From Scatosoma sp048465415 (lineage in GTDB: Bacteria; Bacillota; Clostridia; Christensenellales; Borkfalkiaceae), in contig DBFWLO010000001.1 of assembly GCA_048465415.1 (NCBI GenBank), forward strand, positions 1-28,248: a DNA stretch of 28,248 nt, written 5' to 3'. Below, piece after piece: positions 1 to 5,521 of the stretch. Below the pieces are notes generated by a model. That model worked only from the letters and a program-made list of their open reading frames with translations, was not told the DNA's origin and made no database searches. How positions within the stretch are numbered: position 1 is the stretch's first letter; every line of letters starts with the position of its first letter. Made by a program: the position numbers and the translations under genes.

Positions 1-225
1 ACGCTAATAGAGTTGCCGTGCAAGGTTATAATAGAGCGCGTTATTGATGAACATGGAAATTTTATCAAAACAAAAAAGGCGCAAGCGTTTAATGGACGAT
101 ACGGGATTTTGTATATAGATAAAGAAAAATATACGTTACCCTTAATTGATATTTGTACGGAAAAATCATATAATCGCGAAGCCGCAGAAGCGAGATTGAA
201 AGAGTTGGAGGAGAAAGAAAAATGA
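1..225 (+). CDS. Small hypothetical phage protein, probably 5'-truncated by the window edge
   Basis: The reading frame is open from the first base of the window. The first start-like codon is a TTG at 13, which has no convincing ribosome binding site before it, so the true start is probably upstream. About 70 residues are visible, with a charged C-terminus rich in Glu and Lys (ELEEKEK). No family is recognised. Its stop codon overlaps the ATG of the YopX gene, so the two are likely translationally coupled in one operon of small accessory phage genes. Confidence 0.6.
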   Translation, partial: TLIELPCKVIIERVIDEHGNFIKTKKAQAFNGRYGILYIDKEKYTLPLIDICTEKSYNREAAEARLKELEEKEK

Positions 226-626
226 GAGAGATTCTATTTCGAGGAAAGCAAAAAGACGGTGGAAGTTATGACGGTCGTTGGATTTATGGAGATTTAGTAA
301 GGATAAAAGAACGAATATCCGGCGGCCAATACGAAATAAAAACGCGAATATTCAAGAAAAATTGTGGATATTTAGTTGATCCCGAAACCGTAGGGCAGTA
401 CACGGGTTTAACCGATAAGAAAGGGAAAAAGATATTTGAAGGTGACATTCTGGATTGCTGCTTTTCGTGGTGCAAAATGTATGGGATGGTTGCATTTAGC
501 CGGGAACATGCAGGATTTTATCTGTACGACAAATACCTGAAACCGATAGGCAGCATCGAAGACAATAAGATGAGAATTATAGGCAACAAATTCGATGCGC
601 CTAAGTTGTTGGAGGAGAAATGCTAA
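222..626 (+). CDS. YopX family phage protein
   Basis: This 134-residue protein matches the YopX family, common in Bacillota prophages and of unknown biochemical role. The diagnostic features are the N-terminal REILFRGK segment with a following W-x-Y-G-D motif, the central VDPETVGQYTGLTDKKGKKI block, the EGD motif just after it, and a C-terminal IGN-x-FD-x-P segment. The length fits the family. A GGAGGAG ribosome binding site precedes the ATG, and the start overlaps the stop of the upstream gene. It belongs to the early/middle accessory cluster upstream of the late-gene activator. Family assignment is firm; function is not known. Confidence 0.92.
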   Translation: MREILFRGKQKDGGSYDGRWIYGDLVRIKERISGGQYEIKTRIFKKNCGYLVDPETVGQYTGLTDKKGKKIFEGDILDCCFSWCKMYGMVAFSREHAGFYLYDKYLKPIGSIEDNKMRIIGNKFDAPKLLEEKC

Positions 627-811
627 AAGCGAGTATGGTGCCCGTAGCGGGGAGTAAAACGCGGTTGAGCAGCTGCCATAATGTCTATACTCCTTCGCCG
701 GAAGCAGACATCTGCCTTAACTGCCCGCTGAAAGAGTGCAGCAAAAGTACGTGCGAACGGTTTAAGGAAGAAAAAAAGAAACTGAAAACGAAGCGGGACA
801 CTCACGCATGA
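620..811 (+). CDS. Small Cys-rich phage protein, possible zinc knuckle
   Basis: This 63-residue protein starts at an ATG overlapping the YopX stop, four bases after a GGAGG. Its centre carries a Cys cluster of pattern C-x2-C-x4-C-x4-C (CLNCPLKECSKSTC), preceded by a further Cys about 13 residues upstream. The C-terminus is strongly basic (KEEKKKLKTKRDTHA). Such small Cys-cluster proteins are frequent in clostridial phage accessory regions and may bind zinc and nucleic acid, but this is inference from composition only. It lies in the same operon as the YopX gene. Confidence 0.7.
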   Translation: MLKASMVPVAGSKTRLSSCHNVYTPSPEADICLNCPLKECSKSTCERFKEEKKKLKTKRDTHA

Positions 812-829
812 GCCGAAAAAGGATTTGAA

Positions 830-1378
830 ATGAAAAAGAAAATAATGATAGCGATTATGGCAGTAGTAATGACTTGCGGAGTTTTGGGCGGTTGCGGCTC
901 ATCGGCCAACGATAAATTAAACAACGGCGTAGACAAAGCGAAAGGCGCAGCGGCAGAGATCGTTGCTAACCAGCCTTCTCCTACGGATTTGAAGTATAGT
1001 CTGGAACGCTACAACGTGATTCGCCGGGCGTATTGGGTAAACGGGCAACGCGAAAAGGCAATGGCTCTCCCCTGCGCCGTGGAAAAACCGCTGGGGTATA
1101 TTGTATTGTTTTCAAACAGCGGAGCGGTGATAGGTCGATTCGTAGTAGACGGGAAAGTTTCCAGCTTGGGGAGTTACCTGTTCCCCGCCGAAGATGTAAT
1201 ATATAAAGACGGGGATCGAATCGTAATGGAGATCGCGGGAATCGATGGCTGCTACGGTTCTAATGTGGAAGGTATCTTCTTTTTCACGGTGGACGGGAAA
1301 TACATCGAGTGGACAGGCGACTTCCTGTTCAGCGACATTCCGTTCAGCGTTGACGATCCTATATTAAAAACGGAATAA
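830..1378 (+). CDS. Predicted prophage lipoprotein
   Basis: The 182-residue product begins with a typical lipoprotein signal peptide: a basic start (MKKK), a hydrophobic core, and a lipobox ending VLGGC, so Cys22 would be lipidated and the mature protein anchored on the outer face of the membrane. The rest is a soluble domain with alternating hydrophobic strands and no enzyme motif I recognise. It is followed after 10 bp by a single-span membrane protein, so the two may act together at the cell surface. Prophage lipoproteins of this kind can block superinfection, but nothing in the sequence proves that here. Confidence 0.8.
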   Translation: MKKKIMIAIMAVVMTCGVLGGCGSSANDKLNNGVDKAKGAAAEIVANQPSPTDLKYSLERYNVIRRAYWVNGQREKAMALPCAVEKPLGYIVLFSNSGAVIGRFVVDGKVSSLGSYLFPAEDVIYKDGDRIVMEIAGIDGCYGSNVEGIFFFTVDGKYIEWTGDFLFSDIPFSVDDPILKTE

Positions 1379-1388
1379 GGGAGATATC

Positions 1389-1778
1389 ATGAAGAAATTT
1401 TTTGCAGGAATCGGCGTTGCATTTTTACTGTTTTTAATTATAGGCTTACCCGTGTTTTTCGGGGCAACAACTACGGGACGGACGATCTGGAATAACTGGC
1501 GTTATAAACTGGAAAAAGTAGACGAAAAGACATACGAAAATCAAAAAGAAGTCGAGGACACCTGCCGAGCTATGATCGCCAGCTATAAAAATGATAAGCT
1601 AATTTACGAGCAATACAAAGACAGCGAGATAGCAGAAGAGAAAAGCTGGGCGAATAATGCCAAGATACGCGCGAATCAAACGGCGAATACATACAACAAT
1701 TACGTTTTGAAAAATAGTTATGTGTGGCGGGATAACGTTCCCAACGATATTTATATGACGCTGAATATAATCGAATAA
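1389..1778 (+). CDS. Single-pass membrane protein of unknown function
   Basis: The 129-residue protein has one hydrophobic N-terminal segment (residues about 4-26, GVAFLLFLIIGLPVFFG) after a basic start, then a long, mostly helical, charged domain with many Asn, Lys and Glu residues and the motif KNSYVWRDNVPNDI near the end. The segment could be an uncleaved signal anchor that places the helical domain outside the cell. No family is recognised. It directly follows the lipoprotein gene and precedes the ArpU/RinA-like gene by about 20 bp, so it sits in the same operon. Confidence 0.75.
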   Translation: MKKFFAGIGVAFLLFLIIGLPVFFGATTTGRTIWNNWRYKLEKVDEKTYENQKEVEDTCRAMIASYKNDKLIYEQYKDSEIAEEKSWANNAKIRANQTANTYNNYVLKNSYVWRDNVPNDIYMTLNIIE

Positions 1779-1798
1779 AGCGAAGTGAGGGTGATTGC

Positions 1799-2218
1799 AT
1801 GAAGCAGGGGCATTGGCTGACAATCGATAAGGCATTCAAGGGCTACAAGCGAAATCTTGCGGCCCTTAGAAACTTTCCGTTCCCTTATACGGCAGGGGTG
1901 GATTATTCCAAGCCCAGGATAACGGGAGACGGATATAAGAACGGACAGGAACAAATAATAATGTCCTGCATCGAGAAAAAAGAAGAGCTGGAAAAGCAGG
2001 TGCGGCTGGTGGAAGAAGTCGTCAAGTGGTTGGAGATAGAGGGCTACGGACGGGAAAGATACATAAAATACGTGTATATGAATCCGTATCCGTGTACGAA
2101 CGTTTCTGCGTGCTATCAGATCGGAATCGACGAACGAACCGGCAGGCGTTGGAAACGTGATATTTTTGAAAAAGCGGAAATGATCGGCGAACAAATTCAG
2201 ATTTGGACAAAAAAATAA
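1799..2218 (+). CDS. ArpU/RinA-like phage late transcription regulator
   Basis: This 139-residue protein has the layout of the ArpU/RinA group of phage transcriptional activators. There is a central DYSKP-RITG-DGYKNGQEQ segment, a helical stretch (EKKEELEKQVRLVEEVVKW), and a C-terminal sigma-region-4-like helix-turn-helix (LEIEGYGRERYIKYVYM, then CYQIGIDERTGRRWKRDI). Known members act just upstream of terminase genes to turn on late transcription, and this gene sits shortly before the promoter regions leading to the packaging genes. Length fits the family. A GAGGGTGA ribosome binding site precedes the ATG. A terminator starts at its stop codon. Its DNA target is not known; the repeated palindrome just downstream is one candidate. 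Confidence 0.82.
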   Translation: MKQGHWLTIDKAFKGYKRNLAALRNFPFPYTAGVDYSKPRITGDGYKNGQEQIIMSCIEKKEELEKQVRLVEEVVKWLEIEGYGRERYIKYVYMNPYPCTNVSACYQIGIDERTGRRWKRDIFEKAEMIGEQIQIWTKK

Positions 2219-2242
2219 AGGGGGGATATTCCTCCTTTTTTT
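2217..2242 (+). terminator. Rho-independent terminator after the ArpU/RinA-like gene
   Basis: An eight-pair stem (AAAGGGGG with CCTCCTTT, one G-T wobble) encloses a six-base loop and is followed by a run of T. It overlaps the stop codon of the regulator gene and closes the upstream operon. Confidence 0.85.
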
Positions 2243-2251
2243 ATGTCATAG

Positions 2252-2271
2252 ATATACGCCAATGGGGTATA
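2252..2271. repeat. Operator-like repeat, copy 1
   Basis: This 20-bp sequence, ATATACGCCAATGGGGTATA, recurs exactly at 2343-2362. Its 19-bp core is a near-perfect dyad (TATAC.CCA.TGG.GTATA, only the centre and one pair of positions breaking symmetry). Copy 1 is also nested in a longer inverted repeat (GATATACG and CGTATATC). It looks like a binding site for a dimeric DNA-binding protein. Confidence 0.75.
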
Positions 2272-2335
2272 CGTATATCTTATAGTTTGAAGAAATGATA
2301 TAAGTTATTACGATATATAAAATCCTCAAAATCTA

Positions 2336-2364
2336 TTGACAAATATACGCCAATGGGGTATAAT
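2336..2364 (+). promoter_or_regulatory. Consensus sigma-A type promoter with embedded operator copy
   Basis: TTGACA (2336-2341), a 17-base spacer and TATAAT (2359-2364) form a perfect consensus vegetative promoter. Most of the spacer and the first half of the -10 box are made of the second copy of the repeated palindrome (2343-2362), so a protein bound there would cover the promoter and should repress it. It drives the four-gene unit that starts at 2414. Confidence 0.92.
2343..2362. repeat. Operator-like repeat, copy 2, overlapping the promoter
   Basis: This is an exact copy of the 20-bp near-palindrome at 2252-2271, 91 bp away. It fills the spacer between the -35 and -10 boxes of the promoter. 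The pairing of a promoter-proximal and an upstream site is typical of repressor operators with looping or cooperative binding, but the binding protein is not identified. Confidence 0.8.
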
Positions 2365-2413
2365 ATAGATACAAAGATCAAGAGGGGAAACACCGCTCCC
2401 GAAGGAGAAAAAC

Positions 2414-2692
2414 ATGACTAAAAACGAAGCGATCCAAAGATTAGAACTGATAGTTGCGGAGACTAAAAAAACCAGTATTCGTGGATATGACTACGAGGTA
2501 ATAGCGCGCGATTGGGAAAATTACGGAAAATCAAGAACATATCTTAAATTAATTGAATACGGCGAAGGGACTAAACACAATATTCAAATGGATTATGGAT
2601 ACATCGATAACCATTCCGGCGAATATTTTCCTGGAAGGATCGATATGAGGAATGATTTTACGGCTGGTGGGCGTAACGCTTGGCAGGCATAA
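2414..2692 (+). CDS. Hypothetical protein, first gene of the operator-controlled unit
   Basis: The 92-residue protein starts at an ATG preceded by GAAGGAG. It begins with a helical stretch (MTKNEAIQRLELIVAE) and continues with a Tyr-rich, probably beta-rich part containing DYGYIDNHSGEYFPGRID. No family is recognised with confidence. It is the first gene behind the consensus promoter at 2336-2364, with a roughly 45-base leader, so it would be strongly expressed unless the operator is occupied. Confidence 0.75.
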   Translation: MTKNEAIQRLELIVAETKKTSIRGYDYEVIARDWENYGKSRTYLKLIEYGEGTKHNIQMDYGYIDNHSGEYFPGRIDMRNDFTAGGRNAWQA

Positions 2693-2760
2693 CAGTTCCG
2701 GCGACTTTAAATTATTAAAAAAGGGAACGGCAGAGAGCCGACCTTCGGAGGATAAAACAA

Positions 2761-3344
2761 TGGGAAACAATCAATACAGCAAAGACATTTATGGAAATGA
2801 AACATGGTACAAATCTGATGAAAACGGCAGTGAAACCCATATTGTCTACATCGATGGCGGGGAAGAATGGCACAAGTACAATGCTAAGGGGAAAGAAATT
2901 TATTGTAAAACCTGTAAAGGCCAAGAAGCCTGGTTTGAATACGACACAGCCGGAAATGAAATCCACAGCAAATACAGCGACGGAACGGAAGAATATCGCG
3001 AATACAACGAAAACGGAAAACTGATTCGTAGAAGATGTCTGGATCAGGCGGGTAAATGGACGGAATACGACGAGCACGGATACGAAATCAATAGTGTTTT
3101 TAGTGTTTACGCGGACGACAGTAATTTTGATAGATTGTGCGAAAATTTATCAAAATCGATCGACGAAAAGAATGTCACCATAAAATCGGAAGTGGAAATG
3201 AAAAATTGTTCGTTTCAAAATATTTTAATCGTCTCTTACGCCGGGAAAGAAATAGGTAGATTCCAGATAGCGGAAGACGCAACGGAAGAACGGCTCCGGA
3301 GCACAATCCAAAAGGCAATAGAAGAATTTAAACGCAACAACTGA
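2761..3344 (+). CDS. Protein with about 21-residue YD-like repeats
   Basis: I choose the ATG at 2761 because it follows a CGGAGG ribosome binding site. The frame is open upstream to 2652, but that part lies over the end of the previous gene and lacks a good site. The 194-residue product has four to five repeats of about 21 residues in its first 110 residues, with a consensus like G-x-E-x-W-x-x-Y-x-x-x-G-N-E-I-x (for example EAWFEYDTAGNEIH and EEYREYNENGKLIR). These resemble YD/RHS-type or MORN-like beta repeats. The C-terminal 80 residues (from about VYADDSNFDRLCENL) form a separate, non-repeated alpha/beta domain. Role unknown. Confidence 0.78.
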
Positions 3345-3360
3345 AAACAAGGAGATTTAT

Positions 3361-3726
3361 ATGAACACCGTTAAACTGTATTTAGTCAATACCTACGAAG
3401 CGAATATATGGTACGAAAAAGGCAGAGGCTTTTCCCTCTATCCTCATTTTCAGAATACGAAAGAGTATAAAAGCGAAGACGACGGCGGAAAGGAGTATTA
3501 TTTACCGGAAGGATATGAGGTAGGCGAAGATGTCACCGGCAAAAAACATATTTACTGCGGTGAAACCTGTTGCGAAATCTGCAATAATAACGGGACTCCT
3601 GCTATTTTTAATCCAGACAAATACGATCAATCGTATGTTGCATTAGTGGCAGTAACAAATACGAAAAAAGGAGGCATAGAGGGTGGCGACGGAAGCGCAG
3701 AAACGAGCCCGGGACGCCTGGAATAA
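3361..3726 (+). CDS. Hypothetical protein with a C-x3-CC-x2-C cluster
   Basis: The 121-residue protein begins after AAGGAGATTT. It is rich in Tyr and Glu and contains a Cys cluster, CGETCCEIC, around residue 72-80. No family is recognised. Its last 14 codons overlap the next gene in another frame, and the Gly/Ser-rich tail (GGIEGGDGSAETSPGRLE) looks like non-essential sequence fixed by that overlap. It is the third gene of the operator-controlled unit. Confidence 0.68.
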   Translation: MNTVKLYLVNTYEANIWYEKGRGFSLYPHFQNTKEYKSEDDGGKEYYLPEGYEVGEDVTGKKHIYCGETCCEICNNNGTPAIFNPDKYDQSYVALVAVTNTKKGGIEGGDGSAETSPGRLE

Positions 3727-3874
3727 AAAAATCAGAGGAAGGTATAAAGGATTGACTGTTACCTTACCGACGGAAGAATTAGAGGCAAGTCGGGAATTAA
3801 TGGGGAAATACGGCAAGACTCCGGCGCAGGTTTGGCGAGCCGGAATAAAAGCAATACAAAAAGAGAATCACTAA
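3683..3874 (+). CDS. Small ribbon-helix-helix-like DNA-binding protein
   Basis: The start is a GTG at 3683, set by an excellent AAAAGGAGG about 8 bases upstream and inside the end of the previous gene. The 63-residue product has a basic N-terminus (ATEAQKRARDAWNKKIRGR), a short strand (KGLTVTLP) and two helices (TEELEASRELMGKYG and TPAQVWRAGIKAIQ) divided by a turn. This is the strand-helix-helix pattern of Arc/CopG-type DNA-binding proteins. It is the last gene before the terminator, so it may feed back on the palindromic operators in front of its own operon. That link is inference. Confidence 0.75.
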   Translation: MATEAQKRARDAWNKKIRGRYKGLTVTLPTEELEASRELMGKYGKTPAQVWRAGIKAIQKENH

Positions 3875-3881
3875 TACAACG

Positions 3882-3913
3882 GTCGCCTTCGGTTATCCGA
3901 TAGGCGGCTTTTT
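3882..3913 (+). terminator. Rho-independent terminator ending the operator-controlled unit
   Basis: GTCGCC pairs with GGCGGC, with an inner stem TCGG-TTAT-CCGA, followed by TTTTT. It lies just after the RHH-like gene and separates this unit from the late promoter. Confidence 0.88.
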
Positions 3914-3959
3914 ATTTGCTTAAAATAAATCAAAAAACCAAAACCGGACATTTTGTGTC

Positions 3960-3988
3960 CTGTTTTTCCCGTTTCCCTGTGTTATAAT
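3960..3988 (+). promoter_or_regulatory. Extended -10 promoter of the ParB/Mom/late operon
   Basis: TATAAT at 3983-3988 is preceded by TGT (3980-3982), giving an extended -10 element. The matching -35 position holds only CTGTTT, a poor fit to TTGACA. A promoter with a weak -35 fits one that needs an activator, and an ArpU/RinA-like gene lies upstream. Transcription would begin near 3995, at the base of a hairpin. Confidence 0.75.
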
Positions 3989-3993
3989 GGTAG

Positions 3994-4082
3994 TATCAAA
4001 ACGAATCCCCGAACCGGTCACGGGCATACGTTTTGATATAGTCTCCCATACGTTGAGCCGTCGGCGGGAGTCGGCGGCTTTT
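3994..4082 (+). promoter_or_regulatory. Structured 5' leader with terminator-like hairpin (possible attenuator)
   Basis: The predicted transcript starts with a perfect 10-bp stem (TATCAAAACG 3994-4003 with CGTTTTGATA 4029-4038) that encloses a CCCG/CGGG inner stem. A second stem follows (GCCGTCGG 4057-4064 with TCGGCGGC 4071-4078, two wobbles) ending in TTTT. CTCCC at 4043-4047 is complementary to GGGAG at 4066-4070 in the loop of that second stem, so an alternative pairing or pseudoknot is possible. CATACGTT-like sequence occurs in both parts. No known riboswitch class is recognised. Confidence 0.65.
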
Positions 4083-4112
4083 CCGTAGGAAAAAAATACC
4101 AAAGAGGAAAAT

Positions 4113-4721
4113 ATGGAGCTGAAAGAATTACAAATCGAGAACGTCGCGTTATCGGCAATCAAGCCGTATGCGAACAATGCGAAGAAGCACGACGAGAAGC
4201 AGATCGCCAACGTAGCGGAGAGTATCCGTCAATTCGGCTGGCAGCAGCCGTTGGTGCTGGATAAAAACAACGTCATTATTATCGGTCATTGCCGATACCT
4301 GGCGGCGAAAAAGCTGAATCTGAAAACCGTGCCGTGCAAGATCGCGTCGGAACTAACCGACGAGGAAACGAAGAAGCTCCGGGCGTTGGATAATAAATTG
4401 AACGAATCTGACTGGGATCTCGATTTATTATCATTAGATATTGGCGGGTTGGATTTCAAGGGTTTCGATGTAGACTGGGGGATTATCTCGCCGGACGAGT
4501 TCGGAACAGAGTTCTCTATCGCCAGCGGGGATAAATCGGTGATGGAGACGATGACGTTTACACTGCACCATGAACAGGCGGAGCTGATCCGCAGGGCAAT
4601 GGAAACGGTATTGAAAAACGGTGAGGCGGAAGATACCTTCGGGAATCCGAACAAGAACGGGAACGCGATCTATGAGGTAGTCAGGCAATGGGAAGAGCAA
4701 AGGAAATCGAACTGCGGATAA
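4113..4721 (+). CDS. ParB/Srx-like N-terminal domain protein (phage DNA-modification partner)
   Basis: The 202-residue protein carries a ParB/sulfiredoxin-fold domain in its first 100 or so residues: IKPYANNAKKHDEKQI, then ESIRQFGWQQPLVLDKNNVI, the active-site-like GHCRYLAAKKL (G58-H59-x-R61) and LRALDNKLNESDWD. In this group the fold can bind or hydrolyse nucleotides. The C-terminal part (MTFTLHHEQAELIRRAMETV, and NKNGNAIYEVVRQW near the end) is the tail often found on phage ParB-like proteins that accompany DNA-modification enzymes. It overlaps the Mom-like gene by 34 bp, so the two are coupled. It lies about 30 bp after the structured leader. The domain assignment is firm; its exact activity in modification is inferred. 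Confidence 0.88.
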   Translation: MELKELQIENVALSAIKPYANNAKKHDEKQIANVAESIRQFGWQQPLVLDKNNVIIIGHCRYLAAKKLNLKTVPCKIASELTDEETKKLRALDNKLNESDWDLDLLSLDIGGLDFKGFDVDWGIISPDEFGTEFSIASGDKSVMETMTFTLHHEQAELIRRAMETVLKNGEAEDTFGNPNKNGNAIYEVVRQWEEQRKSNCG

Positions 4722-5416
4722 TCCCGGCAAGCATAGCGAATCCGTTTGTGAAAAGACACCATTACAGCGGGAAGGTGGTCAACAACAGCAAAGTGCACTT
4801 CGGGGCTTTCCTGGACGGGAATTTGCACGGGGTAATGAGCTACGGCAGCAGTACGGACAAATCGAAAATAGTCGGATTGGTCGCAGGCACCGGGTGGAAC
4901 GAATTTCTTGAACTCAACCGCATGGCCTTCGACGATTATCTGCCGCGAAACAGCGAGAGCCGTTGTATCGCACAAAGTATCCGTATGATCAAGAAACAAG
5001 CCCCGCATATCAAGTGGATTATTTCATTTGCGGACGGTTGCCAATGCGGTGATGGAACGATATATCGTGCGAGCGGATTTGTCTTGACGGGAATAAAACC
5101 GAACAAGAGCATCATTCTTTTTCCGAGCGGGCACCGTATCGCGCAGATAACAGTCACTGCGGAATGGAACAGCCCGCAGATGAAAGAGGAGTGCCGGTTG
5201 CTGCACGTAGAGCACAAATACCGACCGGTTTCGGAGTATATCAAACTGGGGGCGAAATACCTGCCAGGCTATCAGTTACGATACATCTATTTTATCGACA
5301 AAGAATATAGACAACGCCTAACAGTGCCGGAGCTGCCGTTTGAAAAGATCGACGAGATCGGCGCGGGAATGTATAAGGGCGAGAACGTAACCTTGAAAGA
5401 AAGACGCGAGAATTAA
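4688..5416 (+). CDS. Mom-like DNA adenine-modification protein
   Basis: This 242-residue protein resembles the Mom family, whose founder in phage Mu converts adenine to a carbamoylmethyl form that protects phage DNA from restriction. Recognisable blocks are KRHHYSGKVVNNSKVHFGAF (residues 22-41), ELNRMAFDDYLPRNSESR (75-92) and ISFADGCQCGDGTIYRASGF (112-131), consistent with the GNAT-like fold of Mom. The C-terminus has a basic segment rich in Tyr. The gene overlaps the ParB-like gene by 34 bp; GAGGTAG lies about 8 bases before the ATG. Such ParB/Mom pairs recur in phages. Substrate and chemistry in this phage are inferred from the family. Confidence 0.85.
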   Translation: MGRAKEIELRIIPASIANPFVKRHHYSGKVVNNSKVHFGAFLDGNLHGVMSYGSSTDKSKIVGLVAGTGWNEFLELNRMAFDDYLPRNSESRCIAQSIRMIKKQAPHIKWIISFADGCQCGDGTIYRASGFVLTGIKPNKSIILFPSGHRIAQITVTAEWNSPQMKEECRLLHVEHKYRPVSEYIKLGAKYLPGYQLRYIYFIDKEYRQRLTVPELPFEKIDEIGAGMYKGENVTLKERREN

Positions 5417-5423
5417 TCGCGTC
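5403..5423 (+). other. Perfect hairpin at the end of the Mom-like gene
   Basis: GACGCGA and TCGCGTC form a seven-pair stem around the stop codon of the Mom-like gene, six bases before the tRNA-like gene. No T run follows, so it is more likely an RNA-processing or stability element than a terminator. Confidence 0.5.
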
Positions 5424-5428
5424 TATAT

Positions 5429-5503
5429 GCGGATATAGTTTAACGACAGAACGGCAGTTTTCCAAACTGCAAACGGCGGTTTAACTCCGACCTATCCGCT
5501 CCA
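5429..5503 (+). tRNA. Phage-encoded tRNA-Gly(UCC), atypical T arm, encoded CCA
   Basis: A full cloverleaf can be drawn. The acceptor GCGGATA/TATCCGC is perfect, the D stem is GTTT/GAAC, and the anticodon stem GCAGT/ACTGC has loop TTTCCAA, so the anticodon is TCC (5461-5463) reading GGA. A discriminator T is followed by an encoded CCA. Overall it resembles bacterial tRNA-Gly(UCC). Unusual points: the T stem GGCGG/CCG-CC has a bulged A at 5490, the T loop is TTTAACT (C56 changed to T), and the D loop is AACGACA (G19 changed to A). The last two changes would keep pairing between positions 19 and 56 as A-U. It lies between the Mom-like and PLD-like genes in the same direction. Confidence 0.8.
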
Positions 5504-5521
5504 AAAAATTGAGAGGCGTAT

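Noticed and set aside
2252..2362. Operator similarity to CsoR/CstR-type metal or sulfur sensors (G-tract dyad flanked by TATA)
   Set aside because: The resemblance is loose and no such sensor is encoded in the window, so a phage regulator is a simpler explanation.
2652..2760. Longer N-terminus for the YD-repeat protein
   Set aside because: The upstream start overlaps the previous gene and lacks a ribosome binding site, while the ATG at 2761 has CGGAGG at good spacing.
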